Shown here one piece after another: positions 1 through 6,615 of a DNA stretch of 10,430 bases. The stretch is from Micrococcaceae bacterium UBA4005. Its GTDB lineage: Bacteria; Actinomycetota; Actinomycetes; Actinomycetales; Micrococcaceae. The stretch is from assembly GCA_002384315.1 (NCBI GenBank), contig DGBL01000107.1, positions 1 to 10,430 on the forward strand. Reading direction: 5' to 3'. The stretch's first letter is position 1; every line of letters starts with the position of its first letter. The position numbers and the translations under genes are program-made. Below the pieces are notes generated by a model. That model saw nothing but the letters and a program-made list of their open reading frames with translations, did no database searches and was not told where the DNA came from.

Positions 1-800
1 GCCACAGTGGCTCCGTCGGTGAGTCCGGCCGCATTTCCGGCCGTGACCCGGCCATGGGCGCGGAACGGAGTGCGCAAGTGTGCGAGGTCTCCGACCGTGG
101 TGCCGGGCCGGGGAGGTTCATCCGTACTGTGCAGCCGCCACCCGCGCCCGGGCTGGCGGCCCGCCACTGGAACCACATCGGGCCGGATATGGTCCTGTGC
201 GTTTGCCTGGGCTAGCAGCCGCTGGCTGCGCACCGCATAAGCATCCGCGCGGTCCTTGGTGATGGCGGGAAATCTGTCATGCAGGTTCTCCGCCGTGTTT
301 CCCATATTCAATGCTTCTGGATCGACCAGGCGTTCGGAGACAAAACGCGGATTGGGGTCTGTCCCGGAACCCATCGGATGATTCCCCATATGTTCGACGC
401 CGCCCGCGAGGACAAAATCGTAGGCACCGAACGCGATACCTGCGGCCGTGGTGGTCACGGCGGTGAGGGCACCGGCGCACATGCGGTCAATCGCGAAGCC
501 CGGAACGCTGCGGGGCAGTCCTGCCAGCAGCGCGGCGGTGCGCCCGATGGTCAGCCCCTGGTCGCCGGTCTGCGTTGTGGCAGCAATGGCGACCTCGTCA
601 ATCCGGCTGGCCGGCAGCGACGGATTCCGGCGTAGCAGGGCTCGAATGCATTTCACCACGAGATCATCGGCGCGGGTCCCGGCGTGGATGCCGTGCTCGC
701 CGGCTCGTCCAAAGGGGGTGCGCACGCCGTCGACGAAGACGACATCCCGAACCGGTCGGGCGGACCTGGCCGATGGACATGGATTCTCCGCTGCGTTCAC
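1..800 (-). CDS. fadA: Acetyl-CoA C-acyltransferase (thiolase, FadA-like), 3' end outside the window
   Basis: Thiolases split 3-ketoacyl-CoA with CoA in the last step of fatty-acid beta-oxidation, or condense acyl-CoAs in reverse. About 266 residues are visible. The protein opens with VVFVDGVRTPFGR (about residues 20-32), the usual thiolase N-terminal strand. It carries the active-site cysteine in IDRMCAGALTAV (Cys about 108), then AGGVEHMG and, near the edge, VTAGNAAGLTDGA, a typical thiolase signature. The C-terminal half, with the GHP histidine and second catalytic cysteine, lies outside the window. I chose the GTG at 800-798 because GAGGAG (813-808) sits 7 nt upstream and the family motif begins about 20 residues later. 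The gene follows RNase D on the same strand but has its own promoter and operator in the 79-bp gap. In related actinobacteria such a thiolase is often followed by a FadB-like multifunctional enzyme, which would be off the left edge. Degradative versus biosynthetic role is inferred, not shown. Confidence 0.93.
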   Translation of the reverse strand, partial: MNAAENPCPSARSARPVRDVVFVDGVRTPFGRAGEHGIHAGTRADDLVVKCIRALLRRNPSLPASRIDEVAIAATTQTGDQGLTIGRTAALLAGLPRSVPGFAIDRMCAGALTAVTTTAAGIAFGAYDFVLAGGVEHMGNHPMGSGTDPNPRFVSERLVDPEALNMGNTAENLHDRFPAITKDRADAYAVRSQRLLAQANAQDHIRPDVVPVAGRQPGRGWRLHSTDEPPRPGTTVGDLAHLRTPFRAHGRVTAGNAAGLTDGATV

Positions 801-835
801 TGTCGGTCTCCTCGTTGAGATGTGCTTCCAGCGCA

Positions 836-855
836 ATGTTACTTATGAGTAACAT
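836..855. promoter_or_regulatory. Palindromic operator, TetR-type, in front of the thiolase gene
   Basis: A perfect inverted repeat has 8-bp arms, ATGTTACT and AGTAACAT, around a 4-nt centre (TATG on the plus strand). It lies inside the spacer and over the -10 box of the putative thiolase promoter, so a bound protein would block RNA polymerase. The A/T-rich arms stand out from GC-rich surroundings. Short near-continuous palindromes of this type, with TTACT...AGTAA half-sites, are typical of TetR-family repressors, many of which control fatty-acid degradation and answer to acyl-CoA. The palindrome is seen directly; the regulator family and ligand are inferred. No regulator gene is in the window. 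Confidence 0.6.
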
Positions 856-864
856 GCTTCGCAA
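836..864 (-). promoter_or_regulatory. Putative promoter of the thiolase gene
   Basis: Reading leftward on the minus strand, TTGCGA (864-859) resembles a -35 box. It is followed after exactly 17 nt by TAACAT (841-836), resembling a -10 box. A start near 829 would leave a leader of about 30 nt that contains the GAGGAG ribosome site at 813-808. Spacing and placement are good for a housekeeping sigma factor. This is read by eye and is not experimental. Confidence 0.5.
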
Positions 865-879
865 AATGTCCCTTCGGGC

Positions 880-2244
880 CTAGCCGGTGGGACTCTCTTC
901 ACTCGGCGAGATCCGCGGGGTGGACTCGGCTGTTGCCTTGGCCGGCAGCGGTTCAGGATCGAGGAAGGCAACGGTGAGAATCGCCGATACCTGTGCGATT
1001 TGCCATGGGCGCGCTCCCAGCTGGGTCAGTTCCCTGGTGATGTTTTCCGGGGTTATCTCAACGGGAGGTTTCCACGCAATTCTGCGGAGGTAGTCAGGTG
1101 TGAGCAGGTTTTCCACCGGCATGTTGAGCGCGTCAGCGCGCTGGGCAATCCGGGGCCGGGCGGTGAGCAGCCGTGCGGCCGCAGCTGGATCCTTTTCGGC
1201 CCACGTACGCGGTGGGGGTGGGGCATTGGTGGGCACCTGCGGCACGGGAAGATCAGTAGACCGTTGGCCCTCGGCGATGCAGCGCAGCCACCGTGGAGCT
1301 TCTTTTTGTGCGGCCCGGCCGTAGAAGCCCTTGATACCCAGCAGCTCCGGAACGGTGGCGGGGAGCGCTTTTGCGGCTGCGACGATCGCGGCATCGGGTA
1401 TCAGCCGCCCGGGCGCCACGTCGCGCCGTTGTGCCAGGTCTTCGCGCTCGTACCATAGCTGGCGTACCACGGCGAGCTGGCGCCGGTCCCGGATCTGGTG
1501 TAGTCCGGAGGTCCTGCGCCAGGGATCGGCCTTCGGTTCGGCCAGCGGGCTGGTGCGCACGTGTTCGAATTCCTGGGCAGCGATTTCCATCTTGCCCTGC
1601 TGTTCCAATAGGTCGCCCAGCTTCGCCCGAAGTTCGGCCAGTACCTCCACATCCAAGGCCGCGTAGCGCAGCCATGGCTCAGGCAGTGGACGGGTCGACC
1701 AGTCTGCAGCCGAATGCTCCTTGGCCAGCGTGAACCCCAGTTGTGATTCGATGACGGCGGCGAGTCCTACCCGCGGCAATCCCGCAAGTCGCGCTGCCAG
1801 CTCCGTATCGAAAAGCCGGTCAGGCCACATGCCTTGTTCGGCAAGGCAGGGCAGGTCCTGGCTAGCCGCATGCAGGATCCACTCCACCCCGGCAAGGGCT
1901 TCATCGATGATCTTCAGGTCCGGGAAGGGTTCGGGGTCGATCAGCCAGGTTCCGGCACCTTCGCGGCGGATCTGCACGAGGAACGCACGCTGGCCGTACC
2001 GAAAGCCGGAAGCCCGTTCCGCGTCCACCGCGGCGGGACCGCAGCCGCCAGCAAGGGCAGCTGCGGCCCGCTCCAAGCCGGCTGGGGTATTGATCACCAG
2101 TGGCACACCGTCTTGCGGCTCGGTGAGCGGTACGAGTATTTTTTCCGACGCCAACACGTCCTGTGCAGGACTATTTTCGGGGGTGATCGCGGGACTATGT
2201 GCGGGCTCGGCGTCCGCTGCATCGTCAAAAAGGTGGGAGCTCAT
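880..2244 (-). CDS. rnd: Ribonuclease D (DEDDy 3'-5' exoribonuclease with HRDC region)
   Basis: RNase D trims the 3' ends of tRNA precursors and other structured RNAs in the cytoplasm. The 454-residue product has a 3'-5' exonuclease domain at about residues 45-215 with all DEDDy metal-ligand positions visible: AAVDAE (Asp74, Glu76), HAASQDL (Asp130) and YAALD (Tyr194, Asp198). The second half (about 235-440) fits one or two HRDC-type RNA-binding helical regions, with PGRLIPDAAI and LLGIKGF as landmarks. An acidic, poorly conserved leader of about 45 residues precedes the catalytic domain. The ATG at 2244 is the first start after an in-frame TGA just upstream. It has no clear Shine-Dalgarno sequence, but TAGACT at 2259-2254 could be a -10 box giving a leader of only 2-3 nt. 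DUF3000 lies 69 bp upstream on the same strand, a frequent actinobacterial neighbour. Confidence 0.93.
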   Translation of the reverse strand: MSSHLFDDAADAEPAHSPAITPENSPAQDVLASEKILVPLTEPQDGVPLVINTPAGLERAAAALAGGCGPAAVDAERASGFRYGQRAFLVQIRREGAGTWLIDPEPFPDLKIIDEALAGVEWILHAASQDLPCLAEQGMWPDRLFDTELAARLAGLPRVGLAAVIESQLGFTLAKEHSAADWSTRPLPEPWLRYAALDVEVLAELRAKLGDLLEQQGKMEIAAQEFEHVRTSPLAEPKADPWRRTSGLHQIRDRRQLAVVRQLWYEREDLAQRRDVAPGRLIPDAAIVAAAKALPATVPELLGIKGFYGRAAQKEAPRWLRCIAEGQRSTDLPVPQVPTNAPPPPRTWAEKDPAAAARLLTARPRIAQRADALNMPVENLLTPDYLRRIAWKPPVEITPENITRELTQLGARPWQIAQVSAILTVAFLDPEPLPAKATAESTPRISPSEESPTG

Positions 2245-2313
2245 AGTTGTTCAAGTCTATCTGGCCGCCGCTGGAAGCTCCCGCGGGAGGAGAGCATTGG
2301 GCAGATTGGGAGG

Positions 2314-2946
2314 TCAGGTGCGGCGGTGGGGTAGGGGCAGCACGCCTGCGGGCAGGGGTGGTAGGCCCGCAAAAGTACAGACCATATCCGACCACGCCTC
2401 GAGGTGTTCACGCACGAATTCATTCGCTGGTGTCCAGGACGCACGCAACTCGATGTCGATGGTGTCCTCCCGCTCCTCCAGGCTTCCGTAGCTTTCCGAG
2501 AGAATCCTGGTCGCAGTGCCCCCTGCGTTGTGGTGGACAGCGTCGTGGGTCTCCAGTGCTTCCACAAGCCAGGTCCAGGCGACCGAACCGAGCAGCGCAT
2601 CATTGCCCATCTCTGCATCGAGCCGGGCGCGGATATACGTGACGATGCGGAAATTTCCGTCCCAGACCGGCGAACCGGCCGGGTCGAAGAGCAGGATGAA
2701 CCGCCCGGTGGCCAGTTCCTCAGCCTGTGGGCGGTCGAAGGCCATGGCAGCTGGTCCGTGGGCAGGTTCCCGTCGGTCCAGCGCGGCTTGGAAGACTTCG
2801 GCTCCTAGGGCCACTGCGTAGGGAGCAAGCCTAGCTGGAGCCGGAACTTCAGCCAGCTGCAGTTCGGGCCGGCAAGAGGCGGATCTGAGTGCCGAGAGGG
2901 CATCCCGGAAGCTGGGTGGCACCTGCACGGCCGCTGGACTGTTCAC
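2314..2946 (-). CDS. DUF3000 domain-containing protein
   Basis: This is a 210-residue soluble protein of unknown function from a family I know only from actinobacteria, often encoded next to RNase D and near hemE. The recognisable core includes GRFILLFDPAG (about residues 81-91), VWDGNFRIVTYIRA (94-107), the helix SVAWTWLVEAL (121-131) and the C-terminal AWSDMVCTFAGLPPLP (184-199). There is no signal peptide, membrane segment or obvious catalytic motif. Length fits the family as I recall it. The start is a GTG at 2946-2944, the only start before the conserved part with a sensible promoter. TAATCT (2958-2953) ends six bases before it and there is no Shine-Dalgarno sequence, which suggests a leaderless mRNA. 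RNase D follows after 69 bp and may be partly co-transcribed. Function is unknown; a link to RNA metabolism would be guilt by association only. Confidence 0.88.
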   Translation of the reverse strand: MNSPAAVQVPPSFRDALSALRSASCRPELQLAEVPAPARLAPYAVALGAEVFQAALDRREPAHGPAAMAFDRPQAEELATGRFILLFDPAGSPVWDGNFRIVTYIRARLDAEMGNDALLGSVAWTWLVEALETHDAVHHNAGGTATRILSESYGSLEEREDTIDIELRASWTPANEFVREHLEAWSDMVCTFAGLPPLPAGVLPLPHRRT

Positions 2947-2952
2947 TGTCGC

Positions 2953-2958
2953 AGATTA
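2953..2958 (-). promoter_or_regulatory. Candidate -10 box for a leaderless DUF3000 transcript
   Basis: TAATCT on the minus strand is followed by GCGACA and then directly by the GTG start codon at 2946. This puts the expected +1 on, or next to, the first base of the gene. There is no good -35 match and no ribosome-binding site in between. Leaderless transcripts are common in actinobacteria, so the arrangement is plausible, but it is inferred from spacing alone. Confidence 0.4.
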
Positions 2959-3024
2959 CTGCACCGACGCGGACTTTTTGCTTCAGGGCGCGCCGGATTT
3001 ACTGTATCTTGACTCCGGCTTGAC

Positions 3025-4116
3025 TCAGTGCCTAGCTGTGATCGAGTCCCTGACGGCGGCGCTCAAAGCATCGACGTCCGCGTCCGTGGTGTCGAAAGAA
3101 CACATCCACCGCACCTCGCCGCTGGCATGGTCCCAGTCGTAGAAGGCGAAGCGCTCCCTGATCCTGTCCGCGACTCCGGGCGGCAGCACAGCGAACACCG
3201 CGTTCGCCTGTGGACGCTGGGTCAAAACGACCCCGTCAATATCCCCGACGGCGAGGGCAAGCCGGGCCGCCATCGTATTGGCCCGCTGCGCCGAACGGAG
3301 CCAGAGCCCGTCCTCAAGCAGTGCAATGAGCTGGGCCGAGACGAAACGCATTTTGGAGGCTAGTTGCATGTTCATTTTTCGCAGGTAAGCCAACCCGGTC
3401 GCGGCCGAAGGGTTCAGGACCACCACGCATTCCCCAAAGAGCAGGCCGTTCTTCGTCCCGCCGAAGGAGAGAATATCGACCCCGGCGTCCCTCGTGATCT
3501 CGCGCAGCGATAATCCGAGCGCCGCAGCGGCGTTGGCTAGCCGGGCGCCGTCCATGTGCAGGTACATATCCCTGCTGTGGCAATGTTCGGCGAGCGCATG
3601 GATTTCCTCGACGGTATAGAGCGTGCCCAGTTCCGTGGTCTGGGTAATGGAGACCGCGAGCGGCTGGGCTCGATGCTCGTTTCCCCAGCCCCAGGCTTCC
3701 TGGTCAACCAGGGCGGGGGTCAGCTTCCCATCCGGCGTCGCAACCGGAAGCAGTTTAATCCCTCCGATGCGTTCAGGAGCACCATTTTCGTCCACGTTGA
3801 TGTGCGCGCTGGAAGCACAGATCACCGCTCCCCACCGGGGCACGACCGACTGTAGCGCCAAGACATTGGCACCTGTGCCGTTGAACACCGGGTAGACGGC
3901 GGTCTCCGCGCCGAAGTGTTCGACCATGAGTTCCTCCAGGCGACGGGTGTAGGCGTCGTCGCCGTAGGCGCCCTGGTGGCCCCCATTGGCTGCCGCGAGG
4001 GCACTGAGAACCTCCGGGTGGATACCCGAGTAGTTATCGGAGGCGAAGCCGCGCTGCTCGCGGTCGTGGAGAATCGGGAAGACCCGGGCTGGTGCGCTCA
4101 CGTCCCTAGTATCCAC
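3025..4116 (-). CDS. Low-specificity L-threonine aldolase / beta-eliminating lyase family, PLP-dependent
   Basis: Threonine aldolases are fold-type I PLP enzymes that cleave L-threonine or allo-threonine to glycine and acetaldehyde, and some act on other beta-hydroxy amino acids. The 363-residue product has the family landmarks in order: SDNYSGIHP (26-34), YGDDAYT (51-57), SSAHINVDENGA (His105, expected to stack on the cofactor ring), LHMDGARLANA (Asp189, Arg192) and FGGTKNG (Lys222, the PLP Schiff-base lysine). Length is normal for the family. Translation starts at GTG 4116-4114, whose first base is also the last base of the SDR stop codon, so the gene is translationally coupled to the dehydrogenase. 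It is the last gene of the DUF6421-SDR-aldolase row. That fixed company suggests a dedicated substrate rather than general threonine breakdown, but this is inference. Sequence alone cannot set stereospecificity. Confidence 0.92.
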   Translation of the reverse strand: MDTRDVSAPARVFPILHDREQRGFASDNYSGIHPEVLSALAAANGGHQGAYGDDAYTRRLEELMVEHFGAETAVYPVFNGTGANVLALQSVVPRWGAVICASSAHINVDENGAPERIGGIKLLPVATPDGKLTPALVDQEAWGWGNEHRAQPLAVSITQTTELGTLYTVEEIHALAEHCHSRDMYLHMDGARLANAAAALGLSLREITRDAGVDILSFGGTKNGLLFGECVVVLNPSAATGLAYLRKMNMQLASKMRFVSAQLIALLEDGLWLRSAQRANTMAARLALAVGDIDGVVLTQRPQANAVFAVLPPGVADRIRERFAFYDWDHASGEVRWMCSFDTTDADVDALSAAVRDSITARH

Positions 4117-4904
4117 TATTGGCCAGCCGGGCCGGCGGGATCTACGGCGCCAGCTTCGACAGGGCTGGTCACAGGGATCCGCCGGCCGTTGATGGCGCTG
4201 GCGTCACCGGCCAGCAGCACCAGAACGGCATGCGCAAGATCGCCCACATCGGTGTGGCCAGGGAACCTCCGTTCGGGCGCTGCAGTCCGCTCGTCGGCGC
4301 TGACGAGGGACTTGACAACCAGTATCGCTGCAGCAGCGGTCGGGCTGGTGCGCGAAAACTCCTCTGCAACCGCCTGGATCCAGGTTTCCGCCGAGGCCTT
4401 GACAGCACTGTAGGCGGCCGATGCCGCGAGCGGCGACTCTACGACGGAAGCCGAGACAATGACCACGCGCCCGCGGAGAGAAGCAATGAGCTGATCCTGA
4501 AAGGCGCGCGTGGTATTGAACAAGGTCCTGAAGATGGATCGGTGGAGGAATTCATAGTCTGCATCGGACTGTGCGCTGATTCCCTGCCCGCCACGCCATC
4601 CTCCCACCAGGTGGATCAGGGCGTCCGTTCCGCCATGCCGGGAATGTATGGTGCGGGCCAGCACCTGCACCGCCGTCGGGTCTGTTAGGTCGCAGCCGTA
4701 ACGGTCCACCCGCGGATCGCTGGCGAATGCGTCCGCGAGGCGCTGTTCACTAGAGGAAACGGCGATGACCTTCGCACCAGCATCCGCCAGCTTGAGTACC
4801 GTGGCCCGGCCGGCGGCACTCGTCGCCCCCGCCACCACTACTGTCATCCCGTCCGCCGCCCGGAGTACGTCGCGAATGGTCTCCGGGCCAATAGGCTCTG
4901 TCAT
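4116..4904 (-). CDS. Short-chain dehydrogenase/reductase (SDR) family protein with atypical motifs
   Basis: The product is a 262-residue Rossmann-fold protein, presumably NAD(P)-dependent. The cofactor strand VVVAGATSAAGR (22-33) has Ala where the middle Gly of TGxxxGxG is usual. CDLTD (71-75) is the adenine-ring Asp site. Tyr165 and Lys169 of YxxxK are present in AAYSAVKAS, with a serine just before in VIVSAS (151 or 153). The NNAG stretch is replaced by HLVGG (98-102), and the helix position that normally carries the catalytic Asn appears to be Ser (HRSIFRTLFN). It may therefore be a slow, specialised or partly non-catalytic SDR. The C-terminal end is rich in Ala and Pro and looks disordered. 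The start ATG at 4904 overlaps the DUF6421 stop as ATGA, with GGAGG 9 nt upstream. Its stop shares one base with the aldolase start. The substrate is unknown. Confidence 0.88.
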   Translation of the reverse strand: MTEPIGPETIRDVLRAADGMTVVVAGATSAAGRATVLKLADAGAKVIAVSSSEQRLADAFASDPRVDRYGCDLTDPTAVQVLARTIHSRHGGTDALIHLVGGWRGGQGISAQSDADYEFLHRSIFRTLFNTTRAFQDQLIASLRGRVVIVSASVVESPLAASAAYSAVKASAETWIQAVAEEFSRTSPTAAAAILVVKSLVSADERTAAPERRFPGHTDVGDLAHAVLVLLAGDASAINGRRIPVTSPVEAGAVDPAGPAGQ

Positions 4905-6118
4905 GGCGTTGATCCTCCCGTAATCCCCTCAGTCGATTCAATCACAGCCCTGAGCTTGGGCCCCAGCGCCTCAAAGAACATCGATAGGGGGAACTCGTCG
5001 TCGAGCACGGCGTCCGTGAGGTCCCGGGCTGGTCCTGTCCACGGCAATTCGGTAGGAGCCGAGGCCCAGCGGGAGGCAGGGTGCGGGCTTAGCGTCGCCG
5101 CGATAAATTGGTGGGCCGCGAGCCAGTGCGCAATCCGCGGACGGTCGATGGAGCGCCAGTACAGTTGATCGATTTCCGCCCCAAGGCGCACGACGACGTC
5201 GACCGCTGCCGTCCAGTCGATGCTCAGTCGGGTGTCGCGCCAGTGGAGAACCCCATGCTGGTGCATCCAGGCGAAGAGGAGCTGTCCGCCGAGCCCGTCA
5301 TAGTTGCGGATACGGGTTCCGGTCAACGGAAACCTGAAAATCCGGTCGAAGATGATCGCGTACTGGACCAGGGCTGCGTGCCGGCGTGTGATCGCGGAGA
5401 CCTGGTCATCCTGGGCCAGGAGCACCGCCTCCCTGAACGCAGTGAGATCGCAGCGCAGTTCCTCGAGCGCGTAGAGAAAATAGGGCATGCGTTGTTTGAT
5501 CATGAATGGGTCGAAGGGCAGATCGCCACGCATATGGGTCCGGTCATGGATCAGGTCCCACATAACGAACGTTTCTTCCGCCACCCGCTGGTCCCCCAGG
5601 AGCGAGGCGGCCTCCGGGGGAGTTCAATGTGGGTAATCTCCGCGGCGGCGGTGACGACCCGCCGACAGCGTGCGGCTTCCCTGTCGGCGAAGATTGCACC
5701 CCAGGTGTACGGCAGTGCCTGGCGGACGGCGACGCTTTCCGGGAACAGCACCGCTGAGTTGGTGTCGTATCCGGCAGTAAAATCGAGGAACCGCAACGGC
5801 ACAAACTGCGGATTGGAATATTGATCCGCTTCAAGTGCGGCGATGAATTCGCGCCAGATGACTTCGACCAATACGGCTTCGAGGTGTCGGTTGGTGCTGC
5901 CGTTCTGGGTATACATCGGGAAAAGTACCACATGCTGCGTACCGTGAATGCGTTGTTCTTGAGGTTGGAATGAGCGCAGCGAATCGAGGAAATCCGGTAC
6001 CACGAAACCGCCCTGGCGCCAGCTGGCAAGGTCCTGGAGCACCGTCTTGTGGTAGCGCATCATGCGGCAGCAACCCTGAAAGCACCGGCAGGTGTGTCGA
6101 GAGCAGGTCCACGAGCAC
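4901..6118 (-). pseudogene. DUF6421 family gene, interrupted by two frameshifts
   Basis: From memory, DUF6421 proteins are actinobacterial, of unknown function, and about 460-480 residues long. Three pieces fit them in order. Piece one (6118 to about 6055) reads VLVDLL...LLPHDA. Piece two (about 6054 to 5620, another frame) reads RYHKTVLQDL, VVPDFLDSL, FPMYTQNG, DFTAGYDTNSAVLFPE and IFADREAA. Piece three (about 5620 to 4901, back in the first frame) reads AEETFVMWDLIHDRTH, GDLPFDPFMIKQR, LEELRCDLTAF, IRNYDGLGGQLLFAW and DEFPLSMFFEAL. The first junction, GATGCGCTAC, looks like loss of two bases from a GC repeat (GCGCGC to GCGC). The second, CTCCCCCGGAGG, looks like loss of one C from a run of six; restoring it gives LPPEAASLLGDQRVAEE. 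A GTG at 6118 with AGGAG 9 nt upstream (6132-6128) is a credible start. About 60 N-terminal residues expected from my memory of Streptomyces relatives are absent. Sequencing error is a real alternative to decay. Confidence 0.75.
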
Positions 6119-6154
6119 GCTGGCTTGCTCCTGGTGGCAGGCCTCAGTAGGCTA

Positions 6155-6180
6155 AGACACCCTTGCTCTGAGGGGTGTCT
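6155..6180 (-). terminator. Hairpin at the end of msrB, possible transcription terminator
   Basis: AGACACCC (6155-6162) and GGGTGTCT (6173-6180) form a perfect 8-bp stem around a 10-nt loop. The stem begins inside the msrB stop codon, so it sits where a terminator for the stress-protein/msrB unit is expected. No U-run follows, which is common for actinobacterial terminators but weakens the call. It also marks the boundary with the DUF6421 unit, whose start lies about 37 bp downstream. Confidence 0.5.
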
Positions 6181-6601
6181 ACGAGCCAGGCAGCAGTTTC
6201 ATGGAGATCGAATTGATGCAGAAGCGCTGGTCGGTGGGTGTCGGGAAACCTTCTCCGGAGAAGACATGACCCAGATGGGAGTCACACCGGGAGCAGCGCA
6301 CCTCAACCCGTTCGACGCCCATGGACCAGTCGCGCAGATAGCGTACGCGCTCCTCCGCTAGGGGAGCCCAGAAAGCTGGCCAGCCGCACTGGGAGTCAAA
6401 CTTTTCCGCACTGGTGAAGAGTTCAACGCCGCAGGCGCGGCAGGCGAAAACACCGGAAACATCGGCGGAGTCGTATGCTCCGGAGTAAGGAGCCTCGGTC
6501 CCGGCTTCCCGCAGTACCCTGAATTCTTCGGCAGTGAGTTCACGCCGCCATTGCTCCTCGGCCTTGATGATCTCTGGTTGGTAATCCTCTGCGTGGCTCA
6601 T
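6179..6601 (-). CDS. msrB: Peptide-methionine (R)-S-oxide reductase MsrB
   Basis: MsrB reduces the R-epimer of methionine sulfoxide in proteins, repairing oxidative damage with electrons from thioredoxin. The 140-residue product is a full SelR domain. It has the two zinc-binding CxxC pairs (CRAC, Cys54/57; CSRC, Cys103/106), the signature CGWPAFW (Cys72) and SHLGHVF (109-115), and the catalytic cysteine in RFCIN (Cys128). It is the Cys form, not selenocysteine. The start ATG at 6601 has GGAT a few bases upstream and lies only 14 bp after the stop of the universal-stress-like gene, so the two probably share a transcript. A hairpin overlaps its stop codon. There is no signal peptide, so it should act in the cytoplasm. 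Confidence 0.96.
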   Translation of the reverse strand: MSHAEDYQPEIIKAEEQWRRELTAEEFRVLREAGTEAPYSGAYDSADVSGVFACRACGVELFTSAEKFDSQCGWPAFWAPLAEERVRYLRDWSMGVERVEVRCSRCDSHLGHVFSGEGFPTPTDQRFCINSISMKLLPGS

Positions 6602-6615
6602 AACTGATCCAACGC

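Noticed and set aside
7-852. Several plus-strand frames opposite the thiolase
   Set aside because: The minus-strand thiolase, open to the window edge, explains the region. The plus-strand products are Arg/Ser/Pro-rich without motifs.
1721-2491. A 256-codon open frame on the plus strand, opposite RNase D and part of DUF3000
   Set aside because: It is low-complexity Ser/Arg/Ala sequence with no family match, lies antisense to two well-supported genes, and is typical of spurious frames in GC-rich DNA.
2992-3019. Inverted repeat GCCGGA/TCCGGC downstream of the aldolase gene as a terminator
   Set aside because: The 6-bp stem with a 16-nt loop and no following T-run is too weak to separate from chance in GC-rich sequence.
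5108-5824. A 238-codon open frame on the plus strand, opposite the DUF6421 gene
   Set aside because: The minus strand gives clear family motifs over the same stretch, while the plus-strand translation shows no recognisable domain and no ribosome site.
5551-6063. Treating the middle DUF6421 piece, starting at the ATG at 6063, as an independent 170-residue gene
   Set aside because: The ATG has no ribosome site, family-like sequence continues upstream in another frame (LLPHDA), and the last 20 or so residues are out-of-frame translation of the conserved region.
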